From: Xanthomonas euroxanthea
GTDB lineage: Bacteria > Pseudomonadota > Gammaproteobacteria > Xanthomonadales > Xanthomonadaceae
NCBI RefSeq assembly: GCF_900476395.1
Contig: NZ_UIHB01000005.1
Coordinates: 62,001-126,000 of the forward strand
Reading direction: 5' to 3'
DNA length: 64,000 bases
Shown piece by piece: positions 37,330-45,766 of the stretch (its first letter is position 1; each line of letters opens with the position of its first letter). A program made the translations under genes and the position numbers. The notes beneath the pieces are model-generated. The model saw nothing but the letters and a program-made list of their open reading frames with translations, did not search any database and was not told where the DNA came from.

Positions 37330-38634
37330 ATGATCGCCCCGCTCCGCACATTCGGCCTGGCCTGTGCCATCACCCTGGCGCTGGCTGCCTGCAGCAAGCC
37401 CGAACAACAGCAGGCGCCGCCGCCGCCGGAAGTGTCGGTGCTGGAAATGAAGCCGCAGACGCTGCCGCTGGAACGCGACCTGGTCGGCCGCCTGTCGGCA
37501 TTCCGCTCGGCCGACGTGCGCGCACGCGTGGACGGCGTGGTGCTCAAGCGCCTGTACACCGAGGGCACCGACGTCAAGGAAGGCCAGCCGCTGTTCGAGA
37601 TCGACCCGGCACCGCTGAAAGCCACGCTGCTGCAGGCGCAGGGCCAGCTGGCCGCCGCCGAGGCGACCTACGCCAATGCCCAGGTCGCCGCCAAGCGCGC
37701 ACGCAGCCTGGCCCCGCAGCAGTACGTGTCGCGTGCCGACATCGACAACGCCGAAGCCACCGAGCGCTCCTCCCGCGCCAACGTGCAGCAGGCACGCGGC
37801 CAGGTCGAGTCCGCCCGCATCCAGCTCGGCTTTGCCAGCGTCACCTCGCCGATCACCGGCCGCGCCGGCATCCAGCGCGTGACCGAAGGTGCACTGGTCG
37901 GCTCGGGAGAGGCCACCCTGCTGACCACGGTCGACCAGATCGACCCGCTGTATGTGAACTTTGCGATGAGCAGCGAAGAGCTCGCCGCCCTGCGCCAAGC
38001 CCAGAGCAGCGGCAACGTGCAGCTCAGCGGCGATGGCAAGTCCACCATCAACGTGGAACTGGGCAACGGCACGCAGTACCCGCACCCCGGTACGCTGGAC
38101 GTGTCGGCGGTGACGGTGGACCCGAGCACCGGTGCGGTGTCGCTGCGCGCGACCCTGCCCAACCCGGAACAGGCACTGCTGCCGGGCGCGTTCGTGACCT
38201 TCAAGGCCAGCCTGGGCCAGCGCAACAACGCCTACCTGATGCCGCAGCAGGCCGTGCAGCGCGATGCCACCGGCGCCTACGCGCTGGTGCTGGGCAAGGA
38301 CGGCAAGGTGGTGCGCAAGAATCTCACCGTCGACGGCCAGCAGAAAGGTCAGTGGATCGTCACCGGTGGCGTGACCCCGGGCGATCAGGTGATCGTCGAT
38401 GGCGTGCAGAAGGCCAAGGAAGGCCAGCCGGCCAAGGGCGTGCCGTGGGATCCGAACAAGCCGGCGCAGGGCGGCCAGCCGGGTGCACCGGGCGCGGCTC
38501 CCGCCGCCCAGGGTGGCAACGCACAGGCCGCATCGGCAGCCGACAAGGCCGACGCGGCGGCACCGGCCGCGCAGGAACAGTCCAAGCCAGACGCTGCGGC
38601 GCAGCCGGCCGACTCCCAGTCCAAGCAGCAGTAA
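37330..38634 (+). CDS. RND efflux periplasmic adaptor (membrane fusion lipoprotein)
   Basis: 434 residues, AcrA/MexA family. The signal ends in a lipobox LAAC (Cys21), so it is anchored as a lipoprotein. Core blocks are VSVLEMKPQTLPLERDLVGRLSAFRSADVRARVDGVV (lipoyl/barrel-sandwich start), an alpha-hairpin (about 95-175), TSPITGRAGIQRVTEGALVGSGEATLLTTV, and the membrane-proximal domain ending near VIVDGVQKAKEGQPAKGVPW. Beyond about residue 370 is a 65-residue low-complexity Ala/Gln/Pro tail that most homologues lack. GGAG upstream supports the ATG at 37330. It precedes the pump gene by 12 bp. Confidence 0.94.
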   Translation: MIAPLRTFGLACAITLALAACSKPEQQQAPPPPEVSVLEMKPQTLPLERDLVGRLSAFRSADVRARVDGVVLKRLYTEGTDVKEGQPLFEIDPAPLKATLLQAQGQLAAAEATYANAQVAAKRARSLAPQQYVSRADIDNAEATERSSRANVQQARGQVESARIQLGFASVTSPITGRAGIQRVTEGALVGSGEATLLTTVDQIDPLYVNFAMSSEELAALRQAQSSGNVQLSGDGKSTINVELGNGTQYPHPGTLDVSAVTVDPSTGAVSLRATLPNPEQALLPGAFVTFKASLGQRNNAYLMPQQAVQRDATGAYALVLGKDGKVVRKNLTVDGQQKGQWIVTGGVTPGDQVIVDGVQKAKEGQPAKGVPWDPNKPAQGGQPGAPGAAPAAQGGNAQAASAADKADAAAPAAQEQSKPDAAAQPADSQSKQQ

Positions 38635-38646
38635 CGGAACCCGGAC

Positions 38647-41600
38647 ATGCCTAAGTTTTTTATCGAACACCCTGTCTTTGCCTGGGTGGTGGCGATCCTG
38701 ATCTCGCTTGCGGGCGTGATCTCGATCCTGAATCTGGGTATCGAGTCGTACCCCACGATCGCCCCGCCGCAGGTCACCGTCACCGCCAACTTCCCCGGCG
38801 CCAGCGCCGATACCGCCGAAAAAGCGGTGACCCAGGTCATCGAGCAGCAGCTCACCGGTATCGACCACCTGCTGTACTTCAACTCGTCCTCGGCCGCCAA
38901 CGGCCGCGTGACCATCACGCTGACCTTCGAAACCGGCACCGACGCGGATATCGCCCAGGTGCAGGTGCAGAACAAGGTGTCGCTGGCCACGCCGCGTCTG
39001 CCCTCGGAAGTCACCCAGCAGGGTGTGGTGGTGGCCAAGGCCAACGCCGGCTTCCTGATGGTGGCCGCGTTGCGCTCGGACAACCCGTCGATCAACCGCG
39101 ACGCGCTCAACGACATCGTCGGCTCGCGCGTGCTCGAGCAGATTTCGCGCGTGCCCGGCGTGGGCAGCACCAACCAGTTCGGCGCCGAGTACGCGATGAA
39201 CATCTGGCTGAACCCGGAGAAGCTGCAGGGCTACAACCTGTCGGCGACCCAGGTGCTGACCGCGGTGCGTAACCAGAACGTGCAGTTCGCTGCCGGTTCG
39301 GTAGGCGCCGACCCGACTCCGGAAGGCATCAGCTTCACCGCCACCGTGTCGGCCGAGGGCCGCTTCAGCTCGCCGGAACAGTTCGAGAACATCATCCTGC
39401 GCACCGACAACAACGGTGCCACGGTGCGCTTGAAGGATGTCGCGCGGGTCACCGTGGGGCCGAGCAACTACGGCTTCGACACCCAGTACAACGGCAAGCC
39501 CACCGGTGCCTTCGGTATCCAGCTGCTGCCGGGCGCCAACGCCCTGAACGTGTCCGAGGCGGTCGGTGCCAAGCTCGACGAACTGCAGCCGACCTTCCCG
39601 CAGGGCGTGACCTGGTTTGCGCCGTACGAATCGACCACCTTCGTGCGCATCTCCATCGAGGAAGTGATCCACACGCTGGTGGAAGCCATCGTGCTGGTGT
39701 TCCTGGTGATGCTGCTGTTCCTGCAGAACTTCCGCGCCACCGTGATTCCCACGCTGGTGATTCCGGTCGCGCTGCTGGGCACGTTCTTCGGCATGTACAT
39801 GATCGGCTTCACCATCAACCAGCTGACGCTGTTTGCGATGGTGCTGGCGATCGGCATCGTGGTCGACGACGCGATCGTGGTGATCGAGAACGTCGAACGC
39901 ATCATGAGCGAGGAGCACCTGGAGCCGAAGGCGGCCACGCAGAAGGCGATGACCCAGATCACCGGCGCGGTGGTGGCCATCACCGTGGTGCTGGCGGCGG
40001 TGTTCATCCCCTCCTCGCTGCAACCCGGCGCCTCGGGCGCGATCTACAAGCAATTCGCGCTGACCATCGCCATGTCGATGGGGTTCTCCGCGTTCCTGGC
40101 GTTGAGCTTCACCCCGGCGCTGTGCGGCGCGTTCCTCAAGTCCACCCACTCGACCAAGAAGAACTGGATCTACCGCACCTTCGACAAGTACTACGACAAG
40201 CTGGCGCATCGCTATGTCGGCGTGGTCGGGCACACCCTCAAGCGCTCGCCGCCGTGGATGATCGTGTTCGTGGTGCTGGTGGTGCTGTGCGGCTTCCTGT
40301 TCACCCGCATGCCGGGCAGCTTCCTGCCGGAAGAAGACCAGGGCTTTGCAGTGGCCATCGTGCAGCTGCCGCCGGGCGCGACCAAGATCCGCACCAACGA
40401 GGCGTTCGCGCAGATGCGTGCGGTGCTGGAGAAGCAGCCGGCCGTGGAAGGCATGCTGCAGATCGCCGGCTTCAGCTTCCTGGGCTCGGGCGAAAACGTC
40501 GGCATGGGCTTCATCCGGCTCAAGCCGTGGGAAGAGCGCGACGTCACTGCCGAACAGTTGATCCAGCAGCTCAACGGTGCCTTCTACGGCATCAAGGGCG
40601 CGCAGATCTTCGTGGTCAACCTGCCCACCGTGCAGGGCCTGGGCCAGTTCGGCGGCTTCGACATGTGGCTGCAGGACCGCTCCGGCGCAGGCCAGCAAGC
40701 CTTGACCCAGGCGCGCAACATCGTGCTGGGCAAGGCGGCGGAAAGGCAGGACACCATGGTGGGCGTGCGCCCGAACGGCCTGGAAGACGCACCACAGCTG
40801 CAGCTGTCCGTGGACCGTGTGCAGGCGCAGTCGATGGGCCTGGACGTCAGCGATATCTACAGCTCGATCCAGCTGATGCTGGCGCCTGTGTACATCAACG
40901 ACTACTTCTCCGAAGGCCGCATCAAGCGCGTCAACATCCGTGCCGACGACCAGTTCCGCACCGGCCCCGAGTCGCTGCGCAGCTTCTTCAGCCCCAGTGC
41001 GACAGCAGTCGGTGCCGATGGGCAGCCGGGAATGATTCCGCTGAGCAATGTGGTCAAGGCCGATTGGACCTTCGCCTCGCCGGCGTTGAACCGCTACAAC
41101 GGCTATTCGGCGGTGAACATCGTCGGCAACCCGGCGCCGGGTGGCAGCTCCGGCCAGGCGATGACGGCGATGGAAGAGATCGTCAACAACGATCTGCCGC
41201 CGGGCTTCGGCTTCGACTGGAGCGGCATGTCGTACCAGGAAATCATCGCCGGTAATGCGGCCACGCTGTTGCTGGCGTTGTCGGTGGTGGTGGTGTTCCT
41301 GTGTCTGGCCGCCCTCTACGAGAGCTGGTCGATTCCGGTGGCGGTGCTGATGGTGGTGCCGATCGGTGTGCTGGGTGCGATCACCTTCTCGATGCTGCGT
41401 GGGCTGCCGAACGATCTGTACTTCAAGATCGGCATGATCACCGTGATCGGCCTGGCGGCGAAGAACGCGATCCTGATCGTGGAGTTTGCGGTGGAACAGC
41501 GTGCGGCAGGCAAGACGCTGCGCGAGGCGACGCTGGAAGCGGCACACCTGCGCTTCCGCCCGATCCTGATGACCTCGTTCGCCTTCATCCTGGGCGTGCT

Positions 41601-41817
41601 GCCGCTGGCCATCTCCACCGGTGCCGGCGCCAACTCGCGTCACTCCATCGGTACCGGCGTGATCGGCGGCATGGTGTTCGCCACCGTGCTCGGCGTGATC
41701 TTCATCCCGCTGTTCTTCGTGGTGGTGCGCCGCATGCTGGGCGACAAGCTGGACGAACAGTCCAAGGACTACCTCGCGGCACAGGGCGACGCCGGAAGCC
41801 ATCGTCCGGATCGTTGA
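38647..41817 (+). CDS. RND multidrug efflux pump, inner-membrane transporter (AcrB/MexB-type, HAE1)
   Basis: 1056-residue HAE1 pump exporting hydrophobic compounds with proton influx. The N-terminus MPKFFIEHPVFAWVVAILISLAGVISIL is the canonical first helix. The proton-relay Asp pair is in GIVVDDAIVVIENVERIM, and the second half contains AAKNAILIVEFA and FRPILMTSFAFILGVLPLAISTGAGANSRHSIGTGVIGGM. Twelve helices and two large periplasmic loops are evident. No outer-membrane channel gene follows; the operon ends with a strong terminator, so a TolC/OprM-type partner must be encoded elsewhere. It is co-transcribed with the TetR regulator and adaptor. Confidence 0.96.
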   Translation: MPKFFIEHPVFAWVVAILISLAGVISILNLGIESYPTIAPPQVTVTANFPGASADTAEKAVTQVIEQQLTGIDHLLYFNSSSAANGRVTITLTFETGTDADIAQVQVQNKVSLATPRLPSEVTQQGVVVAKANAGFLMVAALRSDNPSINRDALNDIVGSRVLEQISRVPGVGSTNQFGAEYAMNIWLNPEKLQGYNLSATQVLTAVRNQNVQFAAGSVGADPTPEGISFTATVSAEGRFSSPEQFENIILRTDNNGATVRLKDVARVTVGPSNYGFDTQYNGKPTGAFGIQLLPGANALNVSEAVGAKLDELQPTFPQGVTWFAPYESTTFVRISIEEVIHTLVEAIVLVFLVMLLFLQNFRATVIPTLVIPVALLGTFFGMYMIGFTINQLTLFAMVLAIGIVVDDAIVVIENVERIMSEEHLEPKAATQKAMTQITGAVVAITVVLAAVFIPSSLQPGASGAIYKQFALTIAMSMGFSAFLALSFTPALCGAFLKSTHSTKKNWIYRTFDKYYDKLAHRYVGVVGHTLKRSPPWMIVFVVLVVLCGFLFTRMPGSFLPEEDQGFAVAIVQLPPGATKIRTNEAFAQMRAVLEKQPAVEGMLQIAGFSFLGSGENVGMGFIRLKPWEERDVTAEQLIQQLNGAFYGIKGAQIFVVNLPTVQGLGQFGGFDMWLQDRSGAGQQALTQARNIVLGKAAERQDTMVGVRPNGLEDAPQLQLSVDRVQAQSMGLDVSDIYSSIQLMLAPVYINDYFSEGRIKRVNIRADDQFRTGPESLRSFFSPSATAVGADGQPGMIPLSNVVKADWTFASPALNRYNGYSAVNIVGNPAPGGSSGQAMTAMEEIVNNDLPPGFGFDWSGMSYQEIIAGNAATLLLALSVVVVFLCLAALYESWSIPVAVLMVVPIGVLGAITFSMLRGLPNDLYFKIGMITVIGLAAKNAILIVEFAVEQRAAGKTLREATLEAAHLRFRPILMTSFAFILGVLPLAISTGAGANSRHSIGTGVIGGMVFATVLGVIFIPLFFVVVRRMLGDKLDEQSKDYLAAQGDAGSHRPDR

Positions 41818-41841
41818 TCTGGGACATGGCGTAGAACGAAA

Positions 41842-41869
41842 AGCCCCGGCACTGCCGGGGCTTTTTTTT
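41842..41869 (+). terminator. Intrinsic terminator of the RND operon
   Basis: Stem AGCCCCGGC (41842-41850), loop ACT, GCCGGGGCT (41854-41862), then a run of T through 41869. Nine GC-rich pairs and eight T residues make this a textbook rho-independent terminator, 25 bp after the pump stop codon. Confidence 0.95.
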
Positions 41870-41892
41870 GGGTTGCGCAACCGTGATATCTC

Positions 41893-41958
41893 GTAGGAGC
41901 GCACCCGGGCGCGACGGGCATGACCGGCAACGCCCGTCGCGCCCGGGTGCGCTCCTAC
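41893..41958. repeat. REP hairpin
   Basis: One copy of the GTAGGAGCG...CGCTCCTAC element, whose arms GTAGGAGCGCACCCGGGCGC and GCGCCCGGGTGCGCTCCTAC are fully complementary over 20 bp. It lies between the RND terminator and fruR. Confidence 0.92.
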
Positions 41959-42033
41959 GGGTGGCGGAGTTTGGTGACATGCCGTGCTCGGGCAAGGCCG
42001 CACTGCGCGATCCGCAACACCCGCCAGGCACCT

Positions 42034-42099
42034 GTAGGAGCGCCCCTGGGCGCGATGGGCTCTACCGGTAACGCCCGTCGCGCCCGGGTGCGCTCCTAC
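42034..42099. repeat. REP hairpin overlapping the fruR stop codon
   Basis: Second REP copy in this gap (GTAGGAGCGCCCCTGGGCGC ... GCGCTCCTAC). Its right end covers 42096-42098, the fruR TAG stop codon on the minus strand, so the stop is supplied by the conserved CTCCTAC end of the element. Confidence 0.9.
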
Positions 42100-43085
42100 G
42101 GTGGGGTGCGGGGGCCAGTGGAGCCGCGCACCACGCAGCGGCCGGTCATCACCATGCGGCGGATCGGCAGCTGCGGGTTGCCCAGGCGTTCGAGCAGCAG
42201 CGACATCGCTGCGCGGCCCATGTCCTCGACCGGCTGCTCGACCACGGTAATGCCGGGCTCGACCAGGTCGGTCCAGCGCTCGTTGTCGAAGCCGGCCAGG
42301 GCCAGGTCGTCGGGCAGGCGCAGACCGGCGGTGCGGGCGGCCTTGAGCGCGCCCATCAACAGCAGGCTGTTACTGGTGACAATGGCCTCGGGCCGGTCTG
42401 CACCGGCCAGCCATTGGCCGACTTCGGCGATCGCCGCTTCGGCGGTGGGCGCCACTTCGCGGTAGGCCGGCGTCAGCCCCGGCGCCGCCATCGCGGCCAG
42501 ATAGCCGTTGCGGCGCTCGGTGGCAGTGGTACTGGTGCCGAACAGCCCGCCGATGCGCCGATACCCCTGCGCCTGCAGATGCGCGACCAGCTCCCCCATG
42601 GCCGCGGCGTTGTCCAGCACCACGCTGTCGTAGCGGCTGCCGGGGCCGGCGCGGTCCACCAGCACGGTCGGGTAGTCCAGCGCCAGCTCGTGCATGCGCC
42701 CGACCGTGCTGCGGGTTGGCGCGAAGATCAGCCCGGTGATGCGTTCTTCCTGCATCAATTGCAGGTACAGCGCCTCGCGCTCGGGGTCTTCGTCGGTGTT
42801 ACACAGGGTCACGCGCATGCCGGCACGGTAGGCCACCTCCTCCACCGCGCGGATCAGCGCGGTGAAGTACGGGTTGCGGATGTCGGCAACGATCACCCCC
42901 AGGATGCCGGACTGCTGGGAGCGCAGGCGCCGCGCCATCAGGTTGGGCCGGTAGCCGGTCTGGCGCACCGCCGCCTCGACCTTTGCCCGTACTTCCTCGC
43001 TGACCGGGCCAGTGCCCAGCGCGCGCGAGACCGTCGATTTGGAAACCCCGGCCACGCGGGCCACGTCGTTGATGCTGATACTCAC
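42096..43085 (-). CDS. fruR: LacI-family fructose operon repressor FruR
   Basis: 329-residue LacI/GalR repressor. The HTH is INDVARVAGVSKSTVSRALG at about residues 5-24, followed by the hinge RPNLMARRLRSQQSG and a periplasmic-binding-protein-like effector domain (GVIVADIRNPYFTALIRAVEE, LAGFDNERWTDLVEPGITVVEQP). The start is GTG at 43085, placed hard against the HTH. A GGGAACGGTCCC dyad abuts the start on its upstream side, implying autoregulation. It is divergent from fruBKA, with a perfect operator between them. The effector in this family is fructose-1-phosphate or a related phosphate (known for homologues). The stop codon is within a REP hairpin. Confidence 0.93.
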   Translation of the reverse strand: MSISINDVARVAGVSKSTVSRALGTGPVSEEVRAKVEAAVRQTGYRPNLMARRLRSQQSGILGVIVADIRNPYFTALIRAVEEVAYRAGMRVTLCNTDEDPEREALYLQLMQEERITGLIFAPTRSTVGRMHELALDYPTVLVDRAGPGSRYDSVVLDNAAAMGELVAHLQAQGYRRIGGLFGTSTTATERRNGYLAAMAAPGLTPAYREVAPTAEAAIAEVGQWLAGADRPEAIVTSNSLLLMGALKAARTAGLRLPDDLALAGFDNERWTDLVEPGITVVEQPVEDMGRAAMSLLLERLGNPQLPIRRMVMTGRCVVRGSTGPRTPP

Positions 43086-43127
43086 TGGGACCGTTCCCGC
43101 TCCATTTGCGCACCTGCAGCCAGGTGC
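43086..43127. promoter_or_regulatory. Second FruR operator and adjacent dyad upstream of fruR
   Basis: GGGACCGTTCCC (43087-43098) differs at one base from the core of the perfect operator at 43195 and directly abuts the fruR GTG start, so FruR binding would block its own translation-start region. Next to it is a 7-bp perfect dyad GCACCTG-CAGC-CAGGTGC (43110-43127) of unknown role. Confidence 0.6.
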
Positions 43128-43194
43128 GGTGCCTGATCCGATGCTAACCCGAAAGCACTACGCCGTTTTTGTGCAGCGCACATTGACCTGGAAC

Positions 43195-43216
43195 GTGGGA
43201 ACGTTCCCACTATACT
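43195..43216 (+). promoter_or_regulatory. FruR operator and -10 element of fruBKA
   Basis: GTGGGAACGTTCCCAC (43195-43210) is a perfect 16-bp palindrome of LacI-family type, immediately followed by the -10 hexamer TATACT (43211-43216). The operator occupies the -35 to -10 spacer, so bound repressor would exclude polymerase. A TTGACC at 43183 is too far (22 bp) to be an ideal -35, suggesting a weak or activator-helped promoter. Confidence 0.85.
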
Positions 43217-43246
43217 GCCCAGCCCGTTCCCATCCCGGAGTCCGTC

Positions 43247-45766
43247 TTGTCCTCTCCGTCGCCAGCCGCCCCCGTCACCCCCGAACTCGTGCGTCTGCGT
43301 GCGCATGCCCGCGACAAGGACGATGCCATCGCACAGGCTGCCCAGTTGCTGGTCGCCGCCGGCTGCGTGGCGCCGGGCTACGACGCCAGCATGCGGCGCC
43401 GCGAAGGCCTGGCGAACACCTTCCTGGGCCATGGCCTGGCGATCCCGCACGGCGTCGGCGAAGACCGCCACCTGGTGCGCCGCGACGGCATCGCGGTGCT
43501 GCAGTTGCCCGAGGGCGTGGAGTGGAACCCGGGCCAGACCACCCGGCTGGTGGTCGGCATCGCCGCCCAGTCCGACACCCACATCACCTTGCTGCGCCGG
43601 CTGACCCGCCTGATCCAGGACCCGGCCCAGCTGGAAGCACTGTTCACCACCGACGACCCCGGCGTGATCGTGGCCGCCCTGACCGGCGACCGTGCGCCCG
43701 ACACCAGCGCCGCACCGGCCACCGACCTGGCCGAAACCTTCGCGTGGACCATCGCCTACCCCAGCGGCCTGCACGCGCGCCCGGCCACCCGCTGGGCCGA
43801 GACCGCGCGCGGTTTCTCGGCGCGCGCCCAGGTGCGCGCCGGCGACCAGGCCGCCGATGCCAAGAGCCTGGTCGGGCTGCTGCAGCTCGGCCTGCGTGCC
43901 GGCGACAGCATCACCGTCTCGGCCGAAGGCCCCGATGCCGCCGCGCTGCTCAAGCGCCTGCGCGCGGTGATGGACAGCCTGACCGCGCAGGAAAAGGCCG
44001 ATGCCGAACGCGCCGCGCAACGCCGCGCCGCCCCGGTGGTCGGCTGGACGCCGCCGCAGGCGCAGCCGGCCATCGTCGGCATCGGCGCCAGCCCGGGCGT
44101 GGCGATCGGCATCGTGCACCGGCTGCGTGCGGCGCAGACCGAAGTGGCCGATCAACCGGTCGGCCTGGGCGATGGCGGCGCGCTGCTGCACGACGCGCTG
44201 ACCCGCACCCGCCAGCAGCTGGCGGCGATCCAGGACGACACCCAGCGCCGGCTCGGCGCCTCGGACGCGGCGATCTTCAAGGCCCAGGCGGAGCTGCTCA
44301 ACGACACCGACCTGATCACCCGCACCTGCCAGCTGATGGTCGAAGGCCACGGCGTGGCGTGGTCGTGGCACCAGGCGGTGGAACAGATCGCCTCGGGCCT
44401 GGCCGCGCTGGGCAACCCGGTGCTGGCCGGCCGCGCCGCCGACCTGCGCGATGTCGGCCGCCGCGTGCTGGCCCAGCTCGACCCGGCCGCCGCCGGCGCC
44501 GGCCTGACCGACCTGCCGGAGCAGCCCTGCATCCTGCTCGCCGGCGATCTGTCGCCGTCGGACACCGCCAATCTGGACACCGCACGCGTGCTCGGCCTGG
44601 CCACCGCGCAAGGCGGGCCGACCTCGCATACCGCGATCCTGTCGCGCACGCTGGGCCTGCCGGCGCTGGTCGCGGCCGGCGGCCAGTTGCTGGATATCGA
44701 AGACGGCGTCACCGCCATCATCGACGGCAGCAGCGGGCGGCTGTACATCAACCCGTCCGCACTCGACCTGGACGCAGCACGCACGCATATCGCCGAACAA
44801 CAGGCCATCCGCGAGCGCGAGGCCGCGCAGCGCGCATTGCCCGCCGAAACCACCGACGGCCACCACATCGACATCGGTGCCAACGTCAACCTGCCCGACC
44901 AGGTCGCGATGGCGCTGACCCAGGGCGCCGAAGGCGTCGGCCTGATGCGCACCGAATTCCTGTTCCTGGAAAGCGGCAGCACGCCCAGCGAAGACGAGCA
45001 GTACCAGACCTACCTGGCGATGACGCAGGCGCTGGATGGCCGCCCGCTGATCGTGCGTGCGCTGGACATCGGCGGCGACAAGCAGGTGGCGCATCTGGAG
45101 CTGCCGCACGAGGAAAACCCGTTCCTGGGGGTGCGCGGCGCGCGCCTGCTGCTGCGCCGCCCCGACCTGCTCGAACCGCAGCTGCGGGCGCTGTACCGCG
45201 CCGCCAAGGACGGGGCGCGGCTGTCGATCATGTTCCCGATGATCACCTCGGTGCCGGAGCTGATCACCCTGCGCGCCATCTGCGCGCGCCTCCGCGCCGA
45301 ACTCGACGCGCCCGAGGTGCCGATCGGCATCATGATCGAAGTGCCCGCCGCCGCCGCGCAGGCCGACGTGCTGGCACGGCATGCGGACTTCTTCTCGATC
45401 GGCACCAACGACCTGACCCAGTACGTGCTGGCGATCGACCGCCAGAACCCGGAACTGGCCGCCGAAGCCGACAGCCTGCACCCGGCGGTGCTGCGCATGA
45501 TCCGCAGCACGATCGAAGGTGCGCGCAAACACGACCGCTGGGTCGGCGTGTGCGGCGGCCTGGCCGGCGATCCGTTCGGCGCCAGCCTGCTGGCCGGCCT
45601 GGGCGTGCAGGAACTGTCGATGACGCCCAACGACATCCCGGCGGTCAAGGCCCGCCTGCGTGGCACCGCGCTGAGTAAGCTGCAGCAGCTGGCCGAGCAG
45701 GCGCTGAACTGCGAAACCGCAGAGCAGGTGCGCGCCCTGGAAGCGCAGCGCGAGGGCCAGGCATGA
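43247..45766 (+). CDS. fruB: FruB multiphosphoryl transfer protein: IIA(Fru)-HPr-EI fusion
   Basis: 839-residue cytoplasmic phosphotransferase that carries the phosphate from PEP to the fructose permease. Domain order: IIA-Fru (about 1-150, phospho-His68 in LAIPHG), HPr-like (about 160-250, His176 in PSGLHARPA) and enzyme I (about 270-835, His461 in GGPTSHTAIL, plus the PEP site LMRTEFLF and the GTNDLTQYVLAIDR motif). A self-contained fusion of this order is characteristic of Xanthomonas and pseudomonads. The start is TTG at 43247 with GGAG 6 bp upstream. Its stop overlaps the fruK start by 4 bp (ATGA). Confidence 0.96.
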   Translation: MSSPSPAAPVTPELVRLRAHARDKDDAIAQAAQLLVAAGCVAPGYDASMRRREGLANTFLGHGLAIPHGVGEDRHLVRRDGIAVLQLPEGVEWNPGQTTRLVVGIAAQSDTHITLLRRLTRLIQDPAQLEALFTTDDPGVIVAALTGDRAPDTSAAPATDLAETFAWTIAYPSGLHARPATRWAETARGFSARAQVRAGDQAADAKSLVGLLQLGLRAGDSITVSAEGPDAAALLKRLRAVMDSLTAQEKADAERAAQRRAAPVVGWTPPQAQPAIVGIGASPGVAIGIVHRLRAAQTEVADQPVGLGDGGALLHDALTRTRQQLAAIQDDTQRRLGASDAAIFKAQAELLNDTDLITRTCQLMVEGHGVAWSWHQAVEQIASGLAALGNPVLAGRAADLRDVGRRVLAQLDPAAAGAGLTDLPEQPCILLAGDLSPSDTANLDTARVLGLATAQGGPTSHTAILSRTLGLPALVAAGGQLLDIEDGVTAIIDGSSGRLYINPSALDLDAARTHIAEQQAIREREAAQRALPAETTDGHHIDIGANVNLPDQVAMALTQGAEGVGLMRTEFLFLESGSTPSEDEQYQTYLAMTQALDGRPLIVRALDIGGDKQVAHLELPHEENPFLGVRGARLLLRRPDLLEPQLRALYRAAKDGARLSIMFPMITSVPELITLRAICARLRAELDAPEVPIGIMIEVPAAAAQADVLARHADFFSIGTNDLTQYVLAIDRQNPELAAEADSLHPAVLRMIRSTIEGARKHDRWVGVCGGLAGDPFGASLLAGLGVQELSMTPNDIPAVKARLRGTALSKLQQLAEQALNCETAEQVRALEAQREGQA

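Noticed and set aside
37312..42003. A 1563-codon open frame on the minus strand opposite the RND operon
   Set aside because: It is antisense to two strongly conserved efflux genes, has a low-complexity His/Arg/Gln-rich translation typical of high-GC shadow frames, and no family motif.
43170..43182. TGTGCAGCGCACA as a Clp/CRP site in front of fruB
   Set aside because: Half-sites are TGTGC/GCACA with a 3-bp spacer instead of TGTGA-N6-TCACA.
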